The notes under the pieces were generated by a model that saw only the letters and a list, made by a program, of their open reading frames with translations, ran no database searches and was not told the DNA's origin. From NCBI GenBank assembly GCA_040007095.1, contig JBDTVS010000008.1:1-64000 (forward strand): a stretch of 64,000 bases of DNA, read 5' to 3'. Made by a program: the position numbers and the translations under genes. This stretch comes from JBDTVS01 sp040007095 (GTDB taxonomy: Bacteria > Acidobacteriota > Vicinamibacteria > Vicinamibacterales > CAVVIG01). Positions within the stretch are counted from its first letter, which is position 1. Every line of letters begins with the position of its first letter. Below are positions 34,000 to 42,270 of the stretch, in pieces.

Positions 34000-34157
34000 G
34001 GGCCCGCGTAAGAGCAACGTTGACAAATGCGGGGGTCGAGGCGCCCGCCCGGCAAGGCGCGAGGAGCGCGCATAGCGGGACTATGTAAGCGACGAGCAAC
34101 GCAGCCCGGCGGGATGCATCGGCCGCCGCAGTGGCAACGTTGTCCTTTCGCGGGCCC
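34000..34157. repeat. Long imperfect palindrome with 23-bp terminal inverted repeats
   Basis: The left arm 34000-34022 (GGGCCCGCGTAAGAGCAACG...) is the reverse complement of the right arm 34135-34157 at 20 of 23 positions. Between the arms, GCGCGAGGAGCGCGCATAG and the reverse complement of CTATGTAAGCGACGAGCAAC pair partly, so the whole 158 bases can fold into one long hairpin. It sits in the 500-base gap (33698-34201) before the DoxX gene and has no coding potential of its own. It looks like a MITE-like or REP-like element, or the DNA of a structured RNA. Confidence 0.6.
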
Positions 34158-34201
34158 TCAAGCCTCGCCTCCACAACACCACACGTCGAAAAGGAGCCGC
34201 G

Positions 34202-34678
34202 ATGGCAAGGTCAACCGACATGCGCGCCGGCACGGACTGGCGGTCCGACGAGTCCATTGCCTATGCCATCCTGAGACTCACGCTCGGGGTGAACATCGGT
34301 CTGCGCGGCATTGTCCGCATCGCCCACGGGCCCGCGGCGTTTGCTCAGGGCATCGTCAAACAAATGGAGCCGACCATTCTGCCGCCCTCTGCGGTGTACG
34401 CGTTTGCCTCGACGCTGGTCTGGGTGGAGTCGGCGGTTGGCCTGCTGTTGATTTTCGGGCTGCAGACGAGGCTCGCGCTGATTGTTGGCGGCCTGATGAT
34501 GACGGCGCTGACGTTCGGGACGATGCAGACCGAGAATTTTCAGAATGCCTGGCTACAGCTCACCTACGCGCTTGTCTTCTTCGTGGCCCTGGCCTGTCGA
34601 TCCTGGAACCTGATCTCGCTCGACGGCTTGATGGGATCGACCAAGGCCGAGTCGCAAGACCGAACTCGAAGCCAGTGA
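34202..34678 (+). CDS. DoxX-like membrane protein
   Basis: A 158-residue protein with four helices, of the DoxX/DUF417-like superfamily: AYAILRLTLGVNIGLRGIVR, VYAFASTLVWVESAVGLLLI, LALIVGGLMMTALTFGTM and LTYALVFFVALAC. These are small redox-linked membrane proteins of uncertain role; some act with thiosulfate or thioredoxin-like partners. AAAAGGAG lies seven bases before ATG 34202, and the palindrome at 34000-34157 lies upstream. The C-terminus is a hydrophilic, Lys/Arg/Gln-rich tail. Confidence 0.8.
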   Translation: MARSTDMRAGTDWRSDESIAYAILRLTLGVNIGLRGIVRIAHGPAAFAQGIVKQMEPTILPPSAVYAFASTLVWVESAVGLLLIFGLQTRLALIVGGLMMTALTFGTMQTENFQNAWLQLTYALVFFVALACRSWNLISLDGLMGSTKAESQDRTRSQ

Positions 34679-34697
34679 AGTGTATTCGTCTTTTCCA

Positions 34698-34740
34698 AAT
34701 GGTGTGCCTTGTGACCTTTGTGGTTCAAGAAACTCGCGCC
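34698..34740 (+). repeat. Intergenic interspersed repeat, copy B
   Basis: The segment containing GACCTTTGTGGTTCAAGAAA and CTCGCGCC matches 13341-13380 (copy A). As there, it directly follows a stop codon. Confidence 0.5.
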
Positions 34741-34749
34741 CACACCCCC

Positions 34750-36093
34750 TCACGGCTTGGTGGTTGGGCGAGCGTGGTCGCGTAGGAACTGTACGAGCAG
34801 GGTGGCCACCTGCTCCGGTTGCTCTTGCTGCACCCAGTGACCCGCTCCGTCCAGGAGATGGAAGCCGGTCATTCGTGTGCACGCGCTGGTTCGCATCTTG
34901 TCGACGGCGCCGGGAGTCTGATAGACACCCCAGTCACTCTTACCGGCGACGAACATCGACGGCACGTCGATGGTACGACCCGAGAACGTATGCATCTCGG
35001 CGACGCTCTTGGGGTCGGAACCGCGCCGCACACGATATCCTTGGAGGGCGCCGGTGAACTGCGTCCGGGCATATTCGGTCGCATAGACCTCGACCTCTGG
35101 CTCGGTGAGCCATTTGCACGCGGCGATCTCGGCAGGCGACGGCATCATGGGCGCCACCGTTTCCGCCATGCCCTTATCCCGTTCCATGACGTAGTAGGTC
35201 GGGATTTGCGCCATCTCCCCGGCGATCCGCGCCTTCAAAGGATGCGGCTTGTTTCCCTTCCAATCGGCGCTCTTGTAGTGGTAGTAGGCGCGGAAGAACG
35301 CGTGCAGGCCCTGCGGAGCGTGCAGCATGTTGTCGTTGGCCCCGCGCGTGCGCTGATAGTTCTGGTAATACTTTCGCGGAGGATTGAGCCTGGCGAGCTC
35401 CGCGTCGAGGTCGTCGTCGGTCGGTGGCCTGGCCGGGGCGGCCACGCCCTTGGCGGTATCGAACGGCAGTGATGGCGCGCCTTCGAACGGGGAGCTCAAG
35501 ATCGTGATCGACCGGAAGATGTCTGGTCGGATCAACGCGGCCCACGACGCGACCGGCGCTCCCGCATCGTGACCCGCGATCATCGCGACTGAGCGATAGC
35601 CGAGCGCGTAGACGAGTCCGATCGCGTCTCTCACCATGTTGAGGATGCGAAACGGATCGGGGTCCGCGTCATAGGAGCCGTCCCATCCGATGGTGCGTCC
35701 GTAGCCGCGTTGATCCGGGGCGATGACGTGATATCCCGCCGAGGCCAAAGGCAGCATCACCTTCCGCCAGCTGTACGCAAGCTCGGGGAATCCGTGCAGC
35801 AGCAGCACGGCGGGTCGGCCCGGCGCCTCGTAGCCAGCCTCCAACATGTGCACCGTCATGCCGTTGACGTTGGCGACCGTGCGGGAACGGACGCCGGACG
35901 GGATCGTGGAATTGCCGTAAGGCGGAAGTCCGGCGATATCGTTCTGAAAGGCAGCGGCGCGAGCAGAGAGGTGCGCCAGGGAGAGGCCCGCGACGGTCGC
36001 AGCTGAGGCGGTGACAAGGAAACCGCGTCGCGACACGGCGGAGGTGTTCGTCGCCTGTTCAACAGACCCGTTCGGCCCTGACCGGTTCCACAT
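34750..36093 (-). CDS. Tat-exported epoxide hydrolase-like alpha/beta-hydrolase
   Basis: A 447-residue protein. The N-terminus has a twin-arginine signal (SRRGFLVTASAATVAGLSL), so it is exported folded. The hydrolase has the oxyanion motif LLLHGFPELAYSWR, APDQRGYGRTIG, the nucleophile Asp in GHDAGAPVASW, and a late acidic residue in MFVAGKSDWG with the His in LLDGAGHWVQQEQPEQV. An Asp nucleophile followed by a lid domain rich in Tyr is the epoxide hydrolase pattern. The reverse-strand gene ends ten bases after copy B of the intergenic repeat. Confidence 0.85.
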   Translation of the reverse strand: MWNRSGPNGSVEQATNTSAVSRRGFLVTASAATVAGLSLAHLSARAAAFQNDIAGLPPYGNSTIPSGVRSRTVANVNGMTVHMLEAGYEAPGRPAVLLLHGFPELAYSWRKVMLPLASAGYHVIAPDQRGYGRTIGWDGSYDADPDPFRILNMVRDAIGLVYALGYRSVAMIAGHDAGAPVASWAALIRPDIFRSITILSSPFEGAPSLPFDTAKGVAAPARPPTDDDLDAELARLNPPRKYYQNYQRTRGANDNMLHAPQGLHAFFRAYYHYKSADWKGNKPHPLKARIAGEMAQIPTYYVMERDKGMAETVAPMMPSPAEIAACKWLTEPEVEVYATEYARTQFTGALQGYRVRRGSDPKSVAEMHTFSGRTIDVPSMFVAGKSDWGVYQTPGAVDKMRTSACTRMTGFHLLDGAGHWVQQEQPEQVATLLVQFLRDHARPTTKP

Positions 36094-36104
36094 GTCGAGT
36101 CCTT

Positions 36105-36160
36105 CCGTACTGTCTCAATTTGCCTATCACCACCGAGCATACCGAGTGCGCCGAGCCAAC
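36105..36160 (+). repeat. Interspersed intergenic repeat, copy 2
   Basis: It is homologous to 33726-33780 (CCGTACTGTCTCAATT..CCGAGCCAAC). It lies at the 5' side of the epoxide-hydrolase-like gene. The rest of 36161-36447 shows no gene or clear signal. Confidence 0.6.
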
Positions 36161-36447
36161 ACGAGGTCCCCGCGCCTCGGCGATTCGCGGGTCGGTCGGC
36201 GTGCGCTTGTCCGTGGTCATGGGGTTCTCACTCGGCGCCCCTTGCCGGCGGGGCGTCTCGCCTTTCGGTGCAGCGCCAGACTTCACCACAGGCAGCCAGG
36301 CTGGATTATCGTCGCGGCGCAGAAGGTGTCAAGGATGAAAAGCCTGGTGAAGCGGCGCAAGAGATGCGGAAGAAAGTCCCTGCCAATCGCGGGGAATCAG
36401 AGGGCGGTTGATGCGTCGGCTGGAAGGGTGAACACCACGACGAGCGC

Positions 36448-36735
36448 TTACCGGCGAGCCCAGGCGTTGGGTCCGCCTTCGCCCAGTGCCTTCTCGGCCA
36501 TTTCGATCCGATCTGACGCCAGGTCAGTCAGCCTCGCGGCCGCACGAAGCACACTCGGGGTCTGCTCTGCATTCTTCACGCTCAGACACGCGAGGGCCTG
36601 CTCCAGGTCGCGCACCGCGATTTCGACAAATCTCCGCAGGCTTCTTTGGCTGGCGCGGACCAGCACGACGTCCGCTCTGTCTCGCAGTGTTTCGATGAAG
36701 ACCAGCTCTTGATGCTTGAGTGAGTGGGCCGTCAT
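36448..36735 (-). CDS. Small helical protein of unknown function
   Basis: A 95-residue all-helical protein from ATG 36735. Heptad-like stretches (LVFIETLRDRADVVLVRAS, FVEIAVRDLEQALACL, LTDLASDRIEMAEKALGEG) suggest a small helical bundle. No family is recognised. It is divergent from the ankyrin gene, and 168 bases separate them. Confidence 0.5.
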   Translation of the reverse strand: MTAHSLKHQELVFIETLRDRADVVLVRASQRSLRRFVEIAVRDLEQALACLSVKNAEQTPSVLRAAARLTDLASDRIEMAEKALGEGGPNAWARR

Positions 36736-36903
36736 ACGAGCGATGGTAAAGCGAGCGACGGCTGAATACAGTCGGGTGTTACCCGACAACACTCTGAGCG
36801 CGAGGCATGTGTGCAGGGAACCACGGACACTGAGAGCACGTTGCGAAATCGAATCTTGGTGTTGTTCGTGTCATTGTGGTTCATGAATGACATGGTGGTT
36901 CAT

Positions 36904-38409
36904 ATGAACAGGCAACGATGGAGTCGCTTCCGGCCGGTGCTGCTGGCGTCGCTTCTGACGATCATCGGTTCCGATGTCAGCCACGGTGCTGACGCTGTCG
37001 CGGATGCTGCCGCCGCCGCCCAGAAGCAGGACCTCGGCGCGCTGCGCGCGCTCGTGCAACGCAGGGTCGACGTGAATGTCGCGCAGCCCGACGGCACCAC
37101 CGCTCTCCATTGGGCCGTCGTCTGGAATAACGAAGACGCGGTCAACCTGCTGCTCCGCGCGGGTGCGGGCGCGCAGGCCCGGAACCGCTATGGCGCCACG
37201 CCTCTCTCCGAGGCGGTCCCGGCCGGAAGCGCGAAGATGGTCGAAGCGCTGTTGAACGCGGGCGCCGACCCGAAAGCGCTGACCACCGTAGACGGCGAGA
37301 CCGTGCTGATGACGGGTGCTCGCACAGGCAATGTCGATGTCGTCCGGATGCTGCTCGATCGCGGCGCGGACGTGAATGCGCGCGAGAAGTACAAGGGACA
37401 GACCGCCCTCATGTGGGCAGCGGCCGAACGCCATGCTGACGTGGTGAAGCTCCTGCTCGATCGCGGCGCTGACTGGAAGGTCCGATCGTTCGACCGGGAA
37501 ACCAAGGTGCCCCGGCTGAGTGCCGCTTCGTCGATCTCCCCGATCGCGCGCGGCGGGTTCACGGCGCTGTCGTTTGCCGCCCGCGAGGGCGACATCGAAT
37601 CGGCGCGGGTGATGCTCGACGGAGGCGTCGATATCAATTACGGCGATGTCGACAACACGAGCGCGCTGGTCGTGTCGATCATGAACAAGCAATACAGCTT
37701 CGCGAAGTTCCTGATCGATCGCGGCGCCGACGTGAACCTCGTCGGAGGATACGGCCGCACGGCGTTGTACGCCATCGTCGATATCCGCAGTGAGGATTAC
37801 TCCGCGCTCCCGGCCCGGAAGACTGAGGATCCGTTGCCGACGCTGGAGGTGATCAGGACCTTGCTCGATCGGGGCGCACACGTGAACGCCGCGCTGACAG
37901 CCAATCTTCCCGGCAGAAGCGGCATGGATGCCGGCGATACGACCCTCAGCGTCGGCACGACGCCGCTGATGCGCGCGGCACGAGCGGGCGACACGGCCGC
38001 GATTCGGCTGCTGCTCGACCGAGGCGCCGACCCGAAGCTGACCACGAAGGACGGCAATACGGCCCTGATGTTCGCCGCCGGCGTCGGCTATCGCGACAAG
38101 AACACGCGCGGCAGCGAGAGCGACGTGCTGGCGGCCGTGAAGATATTCGTCGAGGCTGGCCTCGATCTGACCCCGGTGAACGCCCGCGGCGAGACGGCGC
38201 TGCACGGCGCCGCCGAGCGCGGCGCCGACACCATCGTGTCGTTTCTCGTCGAGCGTGGCGCTGCGCTGAACGTCACCACGAAACAGGGATTCTCCCCGCT
38301 CGACATCGCGATGGGCAAAGCCAGCCTTGGCGCGCTGCCGATTCCCAAACCGACGACCGTTTCCCTGCTGCGAAAGCTCGGCGGCCTCGAAGCCAAGGAC
38401 GTGAAGTAG
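36904..38409 (+). CDS. Exported ankyrin-repeat protein
   Basis: A 501-residue protein from ATG 36904: signal sequence (VLLASLLTIIGSDVSHGA), then about ten ankyrin repeats of 33 residues (G-TALHWAVVWNNEDAVNLLL-AGA, TPLSEAVPAGSAKMVEALLN, TALMWAAAERHADVVKLLLD, TALHGAAERGADTIVSFLVE). Ankyrin proteins bind protein partners; a periplasmic place is implied by the signal. In-frame codons further upstream exist but only add a hydrophilic stretch before the signal. The TTGTGTTG/TTCGTG-type word just before the start belongs to the degenerate intergenic repeat family. Confidence 0.88.
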   Translation: MNRQRWSRFRPVLLASLLTIIGSDVSHGADAVADAAAAAQKQDLGALRALVQRRVDVNVAQPDGTTALHWAVVWNNEDAVNLLLRAGAGAQARNRYGATPLSEAVPAGSAKMVEALLNAGADPKALTTVDGETVLMTGARTGNVDVVRMLLDRGADVNAREKYKGQTALMWAAAERHADVVKLLLDRGADWKVRSFDRETKVPRLSAASSISPIARGGFTALSFAAREGDIESARVMLDGGVDINYGDVDNTSALVVSIMNKQYSFAKFLIDRGADVNLVGGYGRTALYAIVDIRSEDYSALPARKTEDPLPTLEVIRTLLDRGAHVNAALTANLPGRSGMDAGDTTLSVGTTPLMRAARAGDTAAIRLLLDRGADPKLTTKDGNTALMFAAGVGYRDKNTRGSESDVLAAVKIFVEAGLDLTPVNARGETALHGAAERGADTIVSFLVERGAALNVTTKQGFSPLDIAMGKASLGALPIPKPTTVSLLRKLGGLEAKDVK

Positions 38410-38410
38410 T

Positions 38411-40399
38411 TCATCGTTCCCCCGGCAGGGGCCCGAAACTGCGCGGCGGCGTGCGGTGCCTGGTTGCGGCCTCGTAAGCTGACGCGATGCGCAAGAGCGT
38501 CGGCTCGTCGAACGGACGGCCGACGAAGTCGACGCCGACCGGGAGCCTCGCCGGAGTCGGTCCGACCAGACGCGTCTGCGCGCCGTCGCGGACGCGATCC
38601 CACACCTCGGTGGTGAAGCCTGCCGGGACCGTGATGATCGGAAAGCCCTGCTGCCCGAGAAGCGACCAGCCGATCGGCGGGCGGCCGTTGACGTTCGGTT
38701 CGCGCGGCCCATTGAGCTTCGGTGCCGGGACGGTCGCGGTGGGGCTGACCAGCGCATCGAGCCGCTGCTCCTGCATGCATTGCAGCACGATGGTTTGCAT
38801 GGCGAACCGGCTCTGAAGCCGCGTGGACGTGTCGAGCGCCGTCTGCCGCTCGATGTTCTCCCGGGCTTGCTTGCGGTCGGGGAAATTCGGGTCCTGGTAG
38901 AAGGTCGCCTTGTTGATGAGATCGGCGTTCGTCGTGATGTTCGCGTCGCCGCGCTCGCGCAGGTACTTGTTCATCATGTACTTGGCTTCCCCCGGCGCGG
39001 GGAAGACGCCGAAGTTCCTGATCGACAACCCGTCGGGGACTCGGGCCGGATCGGCAGCCATCTGCAGCAGCGTCGCAATCTGATCCGATTGCGGTGGAAA
39101 CAGGGTGGGCCGCTGCGCGGCGAACGCCGCGTTGTACCACAAGGGCGCATAGCGGTTCAGGCACCCTTGGAACAGCGCGCCCTCCGGGCCCGGATCGACG
39201 AGCGTCGCGCCGATCCGACGGAGATCGCTCAGCGCGCGTTCGACGATGTCGATGCTTTCCTCGTCGGCTTTGGCAAACAGTGTCTTGTTCATGTACTCGC
39301 GGATGACACCGATGCGCACGCCGTCGAGCCTCCGCGCGGCGGCGAAGCTGGCATACGGTCGCGCGGGTTTGCGACCCACGCTGAACACCGTGAGTTCGTC
39401 TTTGGGATCGTAGCCGGCGATCACGTCGAGCACCTTCGCGGCGTCCTGTACGGTGCGGCAGATCGGCCCGACGCGCGTATTCAGGCCGGCGCCCATCATG
39501 CCGTCCCGGCTCACCAGTTCCTGCGTCGGCGCGAGACCGACGCTGTTGTTGACGGCCGCCGGCCAGCGAACTGACACGACGGTCTCTTCGGCGATCGCGC
39601 AGGTCACCAGATTGGCGGCGACCGACGTCCCCGATCCGGCGCTCGACATGCCCGGCACCCGCTCCGTGTCGTACGGATTGCAGAACGTTCCGCCAAACGC
39701 GCTGCGACCGCCATCGGTCGCATATTCCGCCAGGTTGGATTTGGCCAGGACGATCGCCCCTGCATCCCGCAGCCGCTTCACGAACGTGGCATCGTGAGGC
39801 GGACGATCGTTGGCGTACTGTGCGTCGGCACCCGACGTGGTACGCATGTCGAAGGTGTCGTACTGATCCTTGATCGCCATGACGACCCCGTGTAGCGGGC
39901 CGACGAGGCGTCCGGTCTGCTTGAACTGGCGGTCCAGTGCCGCCGCCACCTCGAGCGCGTCCGGCATGTTGGCGGCGTTGTCCACGGCGTCGGTCATGCT
40001 CCGAGCCTTGCGATCGTCGAAGCCCCAGGACCGACGCACAGCCGGCCGCAGGTTGAGCGTCGACAGGGCATTGAGCTGGCCGGCGTTGGGAATAGTCGTG
40101 ATCGGACCGAGAATCCCCTGCGGCTGGTTCACGCACGTGCCGTTGTAGGCCTTGATCCGCTTCAGATACAACTCCACAAGGCCGACCGTCGTGAGCTGGT
40201 CAGACGTGATCGCCTGCTGGATCTGGGCAATCGTCGCCTCCTGCAGATGAAACGCCGCTGGAGCCTTTTGGCTCGTTGCTGCCGCCTGAGGAGGAGCGGC
40301 TGCCCGCTGACGACCATCGACCGTCGTGGCCGTGACGGCGAGGACGGTCGAGAGCAGAGCGATGTGCGATCGGCGGCCGAGAACAACGGCAGTGAGCAT
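38411..40399 (-). CDS. Exported amidase-signature protein
   Basis: A 662-residue member of the amidase signature family with an export signal (IALLSTVLAVTATTVDG). Family residues: catalytic Lys in GVVMAIKDQYDTFDM, then the Ser-cisSer region as MSSAGSGTSVAANLVTCAIA, a variant of the GGSSGG consensus, followed by VGLAPTQELVSRDGM. C-terminal VSPTATVPAPKLNG and GLSIRN are also typical. It hydrolyses a carboxamide in the periplasm; the substrate is unknown. Its stop lies one base from the ankyrin stop, so the two genes are convergent with no room for a terminator between them. Confidence 0.85.
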   Translation of the reverse strand: MLTAVVLGRRSHIALLSTVLAVTATTVDGRQRAAAPPQAAATSQKAPAAFHLQEATIAQIQQAITSDQLTTVGLVELYLKRIKAYNGTCVNQPQGILGPITTIPNAGQLNALSTLNLRPAVRRSWGFDDRKARSMTDAVDNAANMPDALEVAAALDRQFKQTGRLVGPLHGVVMAIKDQYDTFDMRTTSGADAQYANDRPPHDATFVKRLRDAGAIVLAKSNLAEYATDGGRSAFGGTFCNPYDTERVPGMSSAGSGTSVAANLVTCAIAEETVVSVRWPAAVNNSVGLAPTQELVSRDGMMGAGLNTRVGPICRTVQDAAKVLDVIAGYDPKDELTVFSVGRKPARPYASFAAARRLDGVRIGVIREYMNKTLFAKADEESIDIVERALSDLRRIGATLVDPGPEGALFQGCLNRYAPLWYNAAFAAQRPTLFPPQSDQIATLLQMAADPARVPDGLSIRNFGVFPAPGEAKYMMNKYLRERGDANITTNADLINKATFYQDPNFPDRKQARENIERQTALDTSTRLQSRFAMQTIVLQCMQEQRLDALVSPTATVPAPKLNGPREPNVNGRPPIGWSLLGQQGFPIITVPAGFTTEVWDRVRDGAQTRLVGPTPARLPVGVDFVGRPFDEPTLLRIASAYEAATRHRTPPRSFGPLPGER

Positions 40400-40643
40400 G
40401 GCGATTGTCTCCGGTCCTCGTTTTCGCCAGATGAACGGTTGAGAGTCACAGGAGAAACGGAAACTGCGCCTCGCAATGTGCTGAATGAGAATCAGAAACG
40501 CGTCGCATTCCGTAGTCCCTGTATTTGCTTCCGTCGCGCTTCAACGGCCTTCCGGATCGAGTTTTCCAGTTCCAGCCAACCGTCCGATTGCGGAGCGGTC
40601 TTCAGCACTGGTTTGGCGTTCCATGTGGCGCTCTGGAGCCTTT

Positions 40644-40850
40644 TCAATTCCTGTTCCAGCGGAGACTTCTTGTCCCTCGCGTCCCCTCTTTCTTTCCAGG
40701 ACGGCCCCGATGCGGGAATTCCAGAAGTGAGGTGGGCGCATCGAGGACGTCGCGCACGAGTTCGGGAGCCCTGTCGGGCACCTGCTGGAAGAGATAGTCG
40801 CTGATGCGTTCGAGATCGTCCGCAGCTTCCCTGGTCCAGCGAAGCTGCAT
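40644..40850 (-). pseudogene. parE: ParE-like toxin, C-terminally shortened
   Basis: A 68-residue reading frame beginning MQLRWTREAADDLERISDYL, the start of a RelE/ParE toxin, and running through RDVLDAPTSLLEFPHRGRPG KKEGTR. At that point normal ParE proteins continue with a conserved strand (LVLxPLPYVVVYxV) and a further 25 residues, but here the frame reads GTRSLRWNRN and stops. The missing end carries residues needed for the fold, so the toxin is probably inactive. Its ATG directly follows the antitoxin stop. A frame from about 40680 to 40492 that could be another protein tail is not the toxin C-terminus. Confidence 0.65.
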
Positions 40851-41090
40851 TCAGGGGCGGGTTCGCGTTTCGGTTAAGCATTTTTCGAGATGTGCGCTGA
40901 CCTCGTCGTGCGTGAGCACGTCTCCACGCTCGACCTGCGCGAGTCCCTTGTCGACTTCGCGCAGAAACCACTCGTCGTACTCAACCGCGCGCTCGATGGC
41001 CTCCAACACGAGTGCTTCGGCAGCCATGCCGCGGCGGTCGGCCGCGCGAGCGAGCTTGCTATGGAGGGCAGGCGGCAGGTTTAGTTCCAT
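40851..41090 (-). CDS. parD: ParD/CopG-type antitoxin
   Basis: A 79-residue protein from ATG 41090. The N-terminus MELNLPPALHSKLARAADRR is a ribbon-helix-helix DNA-binding motif, followed by the helical toxin-wrapping tail (VEYDEWFLREVDKGLAQVE, LTHDEVSAHLEKCL). RHH antitoxins repress their own operon. The toxin gene follows with no gap. It lies next to the tRNA-Lys fragment that marks an integration hot spot, a common place for such modules. Confidence 0.82.
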   Translation of the reverse strand: MELNLPPALHSKLARAADRRGMAAEALVLEAIERAVEYDEWFLREVDKGLAQVERGDVLTHDEVSAHLEKCLTETRTRP

Positions 41091-41118
41091 ACCAATCCTA
41101 GAATTTCCTAGCAGAACG

Positions 41119-41162
41119 TGGTGACGGGGCGGGGATCGAACCCGCGGCCCGGGCATTAAAAG
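41119..41162 (-). repeat. tRNA-Lys 3' fragment (attachment-site repeat, left)
   Basis: On the reverse strand: anticodon loop CTTTTAA (Lys, TTT), variable region, T-arm GCGGGTTCGATCCCCGC and 3' end GTCACCA. It lacks the 5' half of a tRNA. It differs from 42762-42806 by one single-base gap and one mismatch. Confidence 0.8.
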
Positions 41163-41399
41163 CTAGCGAAAGCATAAAACAAGATCCGCGAAAACGCGAA
41201 TGATCCGCGTATTCATTAACCCAATGGCGACCGTGAGACAATGCGTGGAATACGAGAAAAACGGGCTGTGTCCCCGCGATGGCGATGGGGACAATTTTCG
41301 TGGACAGGGCGACCACTGGGGATCGGATGACGATTATTGACGCGGAATATGAACCCCTGAACCGGCTCCAGCCGACCTCGGCGTGGCCGTGGTTGGTCT

Positions 41400-42036
41400 G
41401 TCCTTGGAGGGGCTCCTGTCGTCGGACAGGCCCTTAAGGAATTGTTCCAATACCTCGTCACACCGCCACTTGATCGCCGACTGAATGAGTGGAGAACCAA
41501 GATAGCCGCGGCGATTCGACGCCTTGGCGCAGAACGGGCTGTCGACATCGAATCGCTCAAAACCAAACGCATTCATAGACACTGTACTTACGGCCACGCA
41601 GGCAGCGATTCGAACTAGCCAACGAGCCAAACTCGACGCACTGCGAGCTGCGGTTGTCAATTCCGCCTTATCCGCCAGCGTTGACGAAACGTCGCAACAA
41701 GTCTTCCTGGCCTGGATGGACCGCTTCACGGAACTGCACCTGCAGTTAGTAAAGCTATTTCACGATCCGCGAGCGTGGCGAATAGACGGAGGCCAGCACC
41801 TCACGGGGCGGATGCACGGAGATGCGGCGGATGTTCTCGAGGAAGCACTACCGGCATTCGCAACAGAACGCGGTCGGACACTCTACGCCGCGGTTTGGGC
41901 CGATCTATACGCGGCCGGTCTCGTCAGGCTCAACACTCTGAACAATCAAGGGGAAGGCCCGGCGATCATGAATAAGCGAACGACCGCTTTGGGCGACGAG
42001 TTCGCCGCGTTTATCACAAATCCGTTCCGAGACTGA
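41400..42036 (+). pseudogene. Frameshifted hypothetical phage/island protein
   Basis: Two frames together give one protein of a widespread hypothetical family. Frame one (to about 41565) reads VGQALKELFQYLVTPPLDRR and RLNEWRTKIAAAIRRLGAER then VDIESLKT. After a one-base shift near 41555-41565 it continues AFIDTVLTATQAAIRTSQRA, LDALRAAVVNSAL, FLAWMDRFTELHLQLVKLFH and ends at 42036. The reconstructed length is about 210 residues, missing part of the usual N-terminus. It is part of the degraded element. Confidence 0.6.
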
Positions 42037-42270
42037 GTTTCACCTTCGGCGAATGGGGATTGCAACCTGACACGGTCGGCTTCCGCGCTGACCTTCCGCC
42101 GATTCCTTTCACGCGGAGCTGCTCGCGGAGGCAGCGACAATGCCAAAACAGGGGAAGCCCCGTCGTAGGCTTCGCAAGGCCCTGAAGCCTTCAACGAGCC
42201 GGCGCCCGCGGGCGCGACTACAACGACCCGCCGTATCGCCAAATGATCGCGGAGACGCGCACCGCGTGGC

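Noticed and set aside
33914..34174. Reverse frame through the palindromic element
   Set aside because: The reading is a by-product of the inverted repeat; composition is not protein-like and there is no ribosome site.
40492..40680. Reverse frame with LEQELKRLQSATWNAKPVLK downstream of the toxin
   Set aside because: It could be a protein tail but has no start, no recognised family, and overlaps the toxin frame; not listed as a gene.
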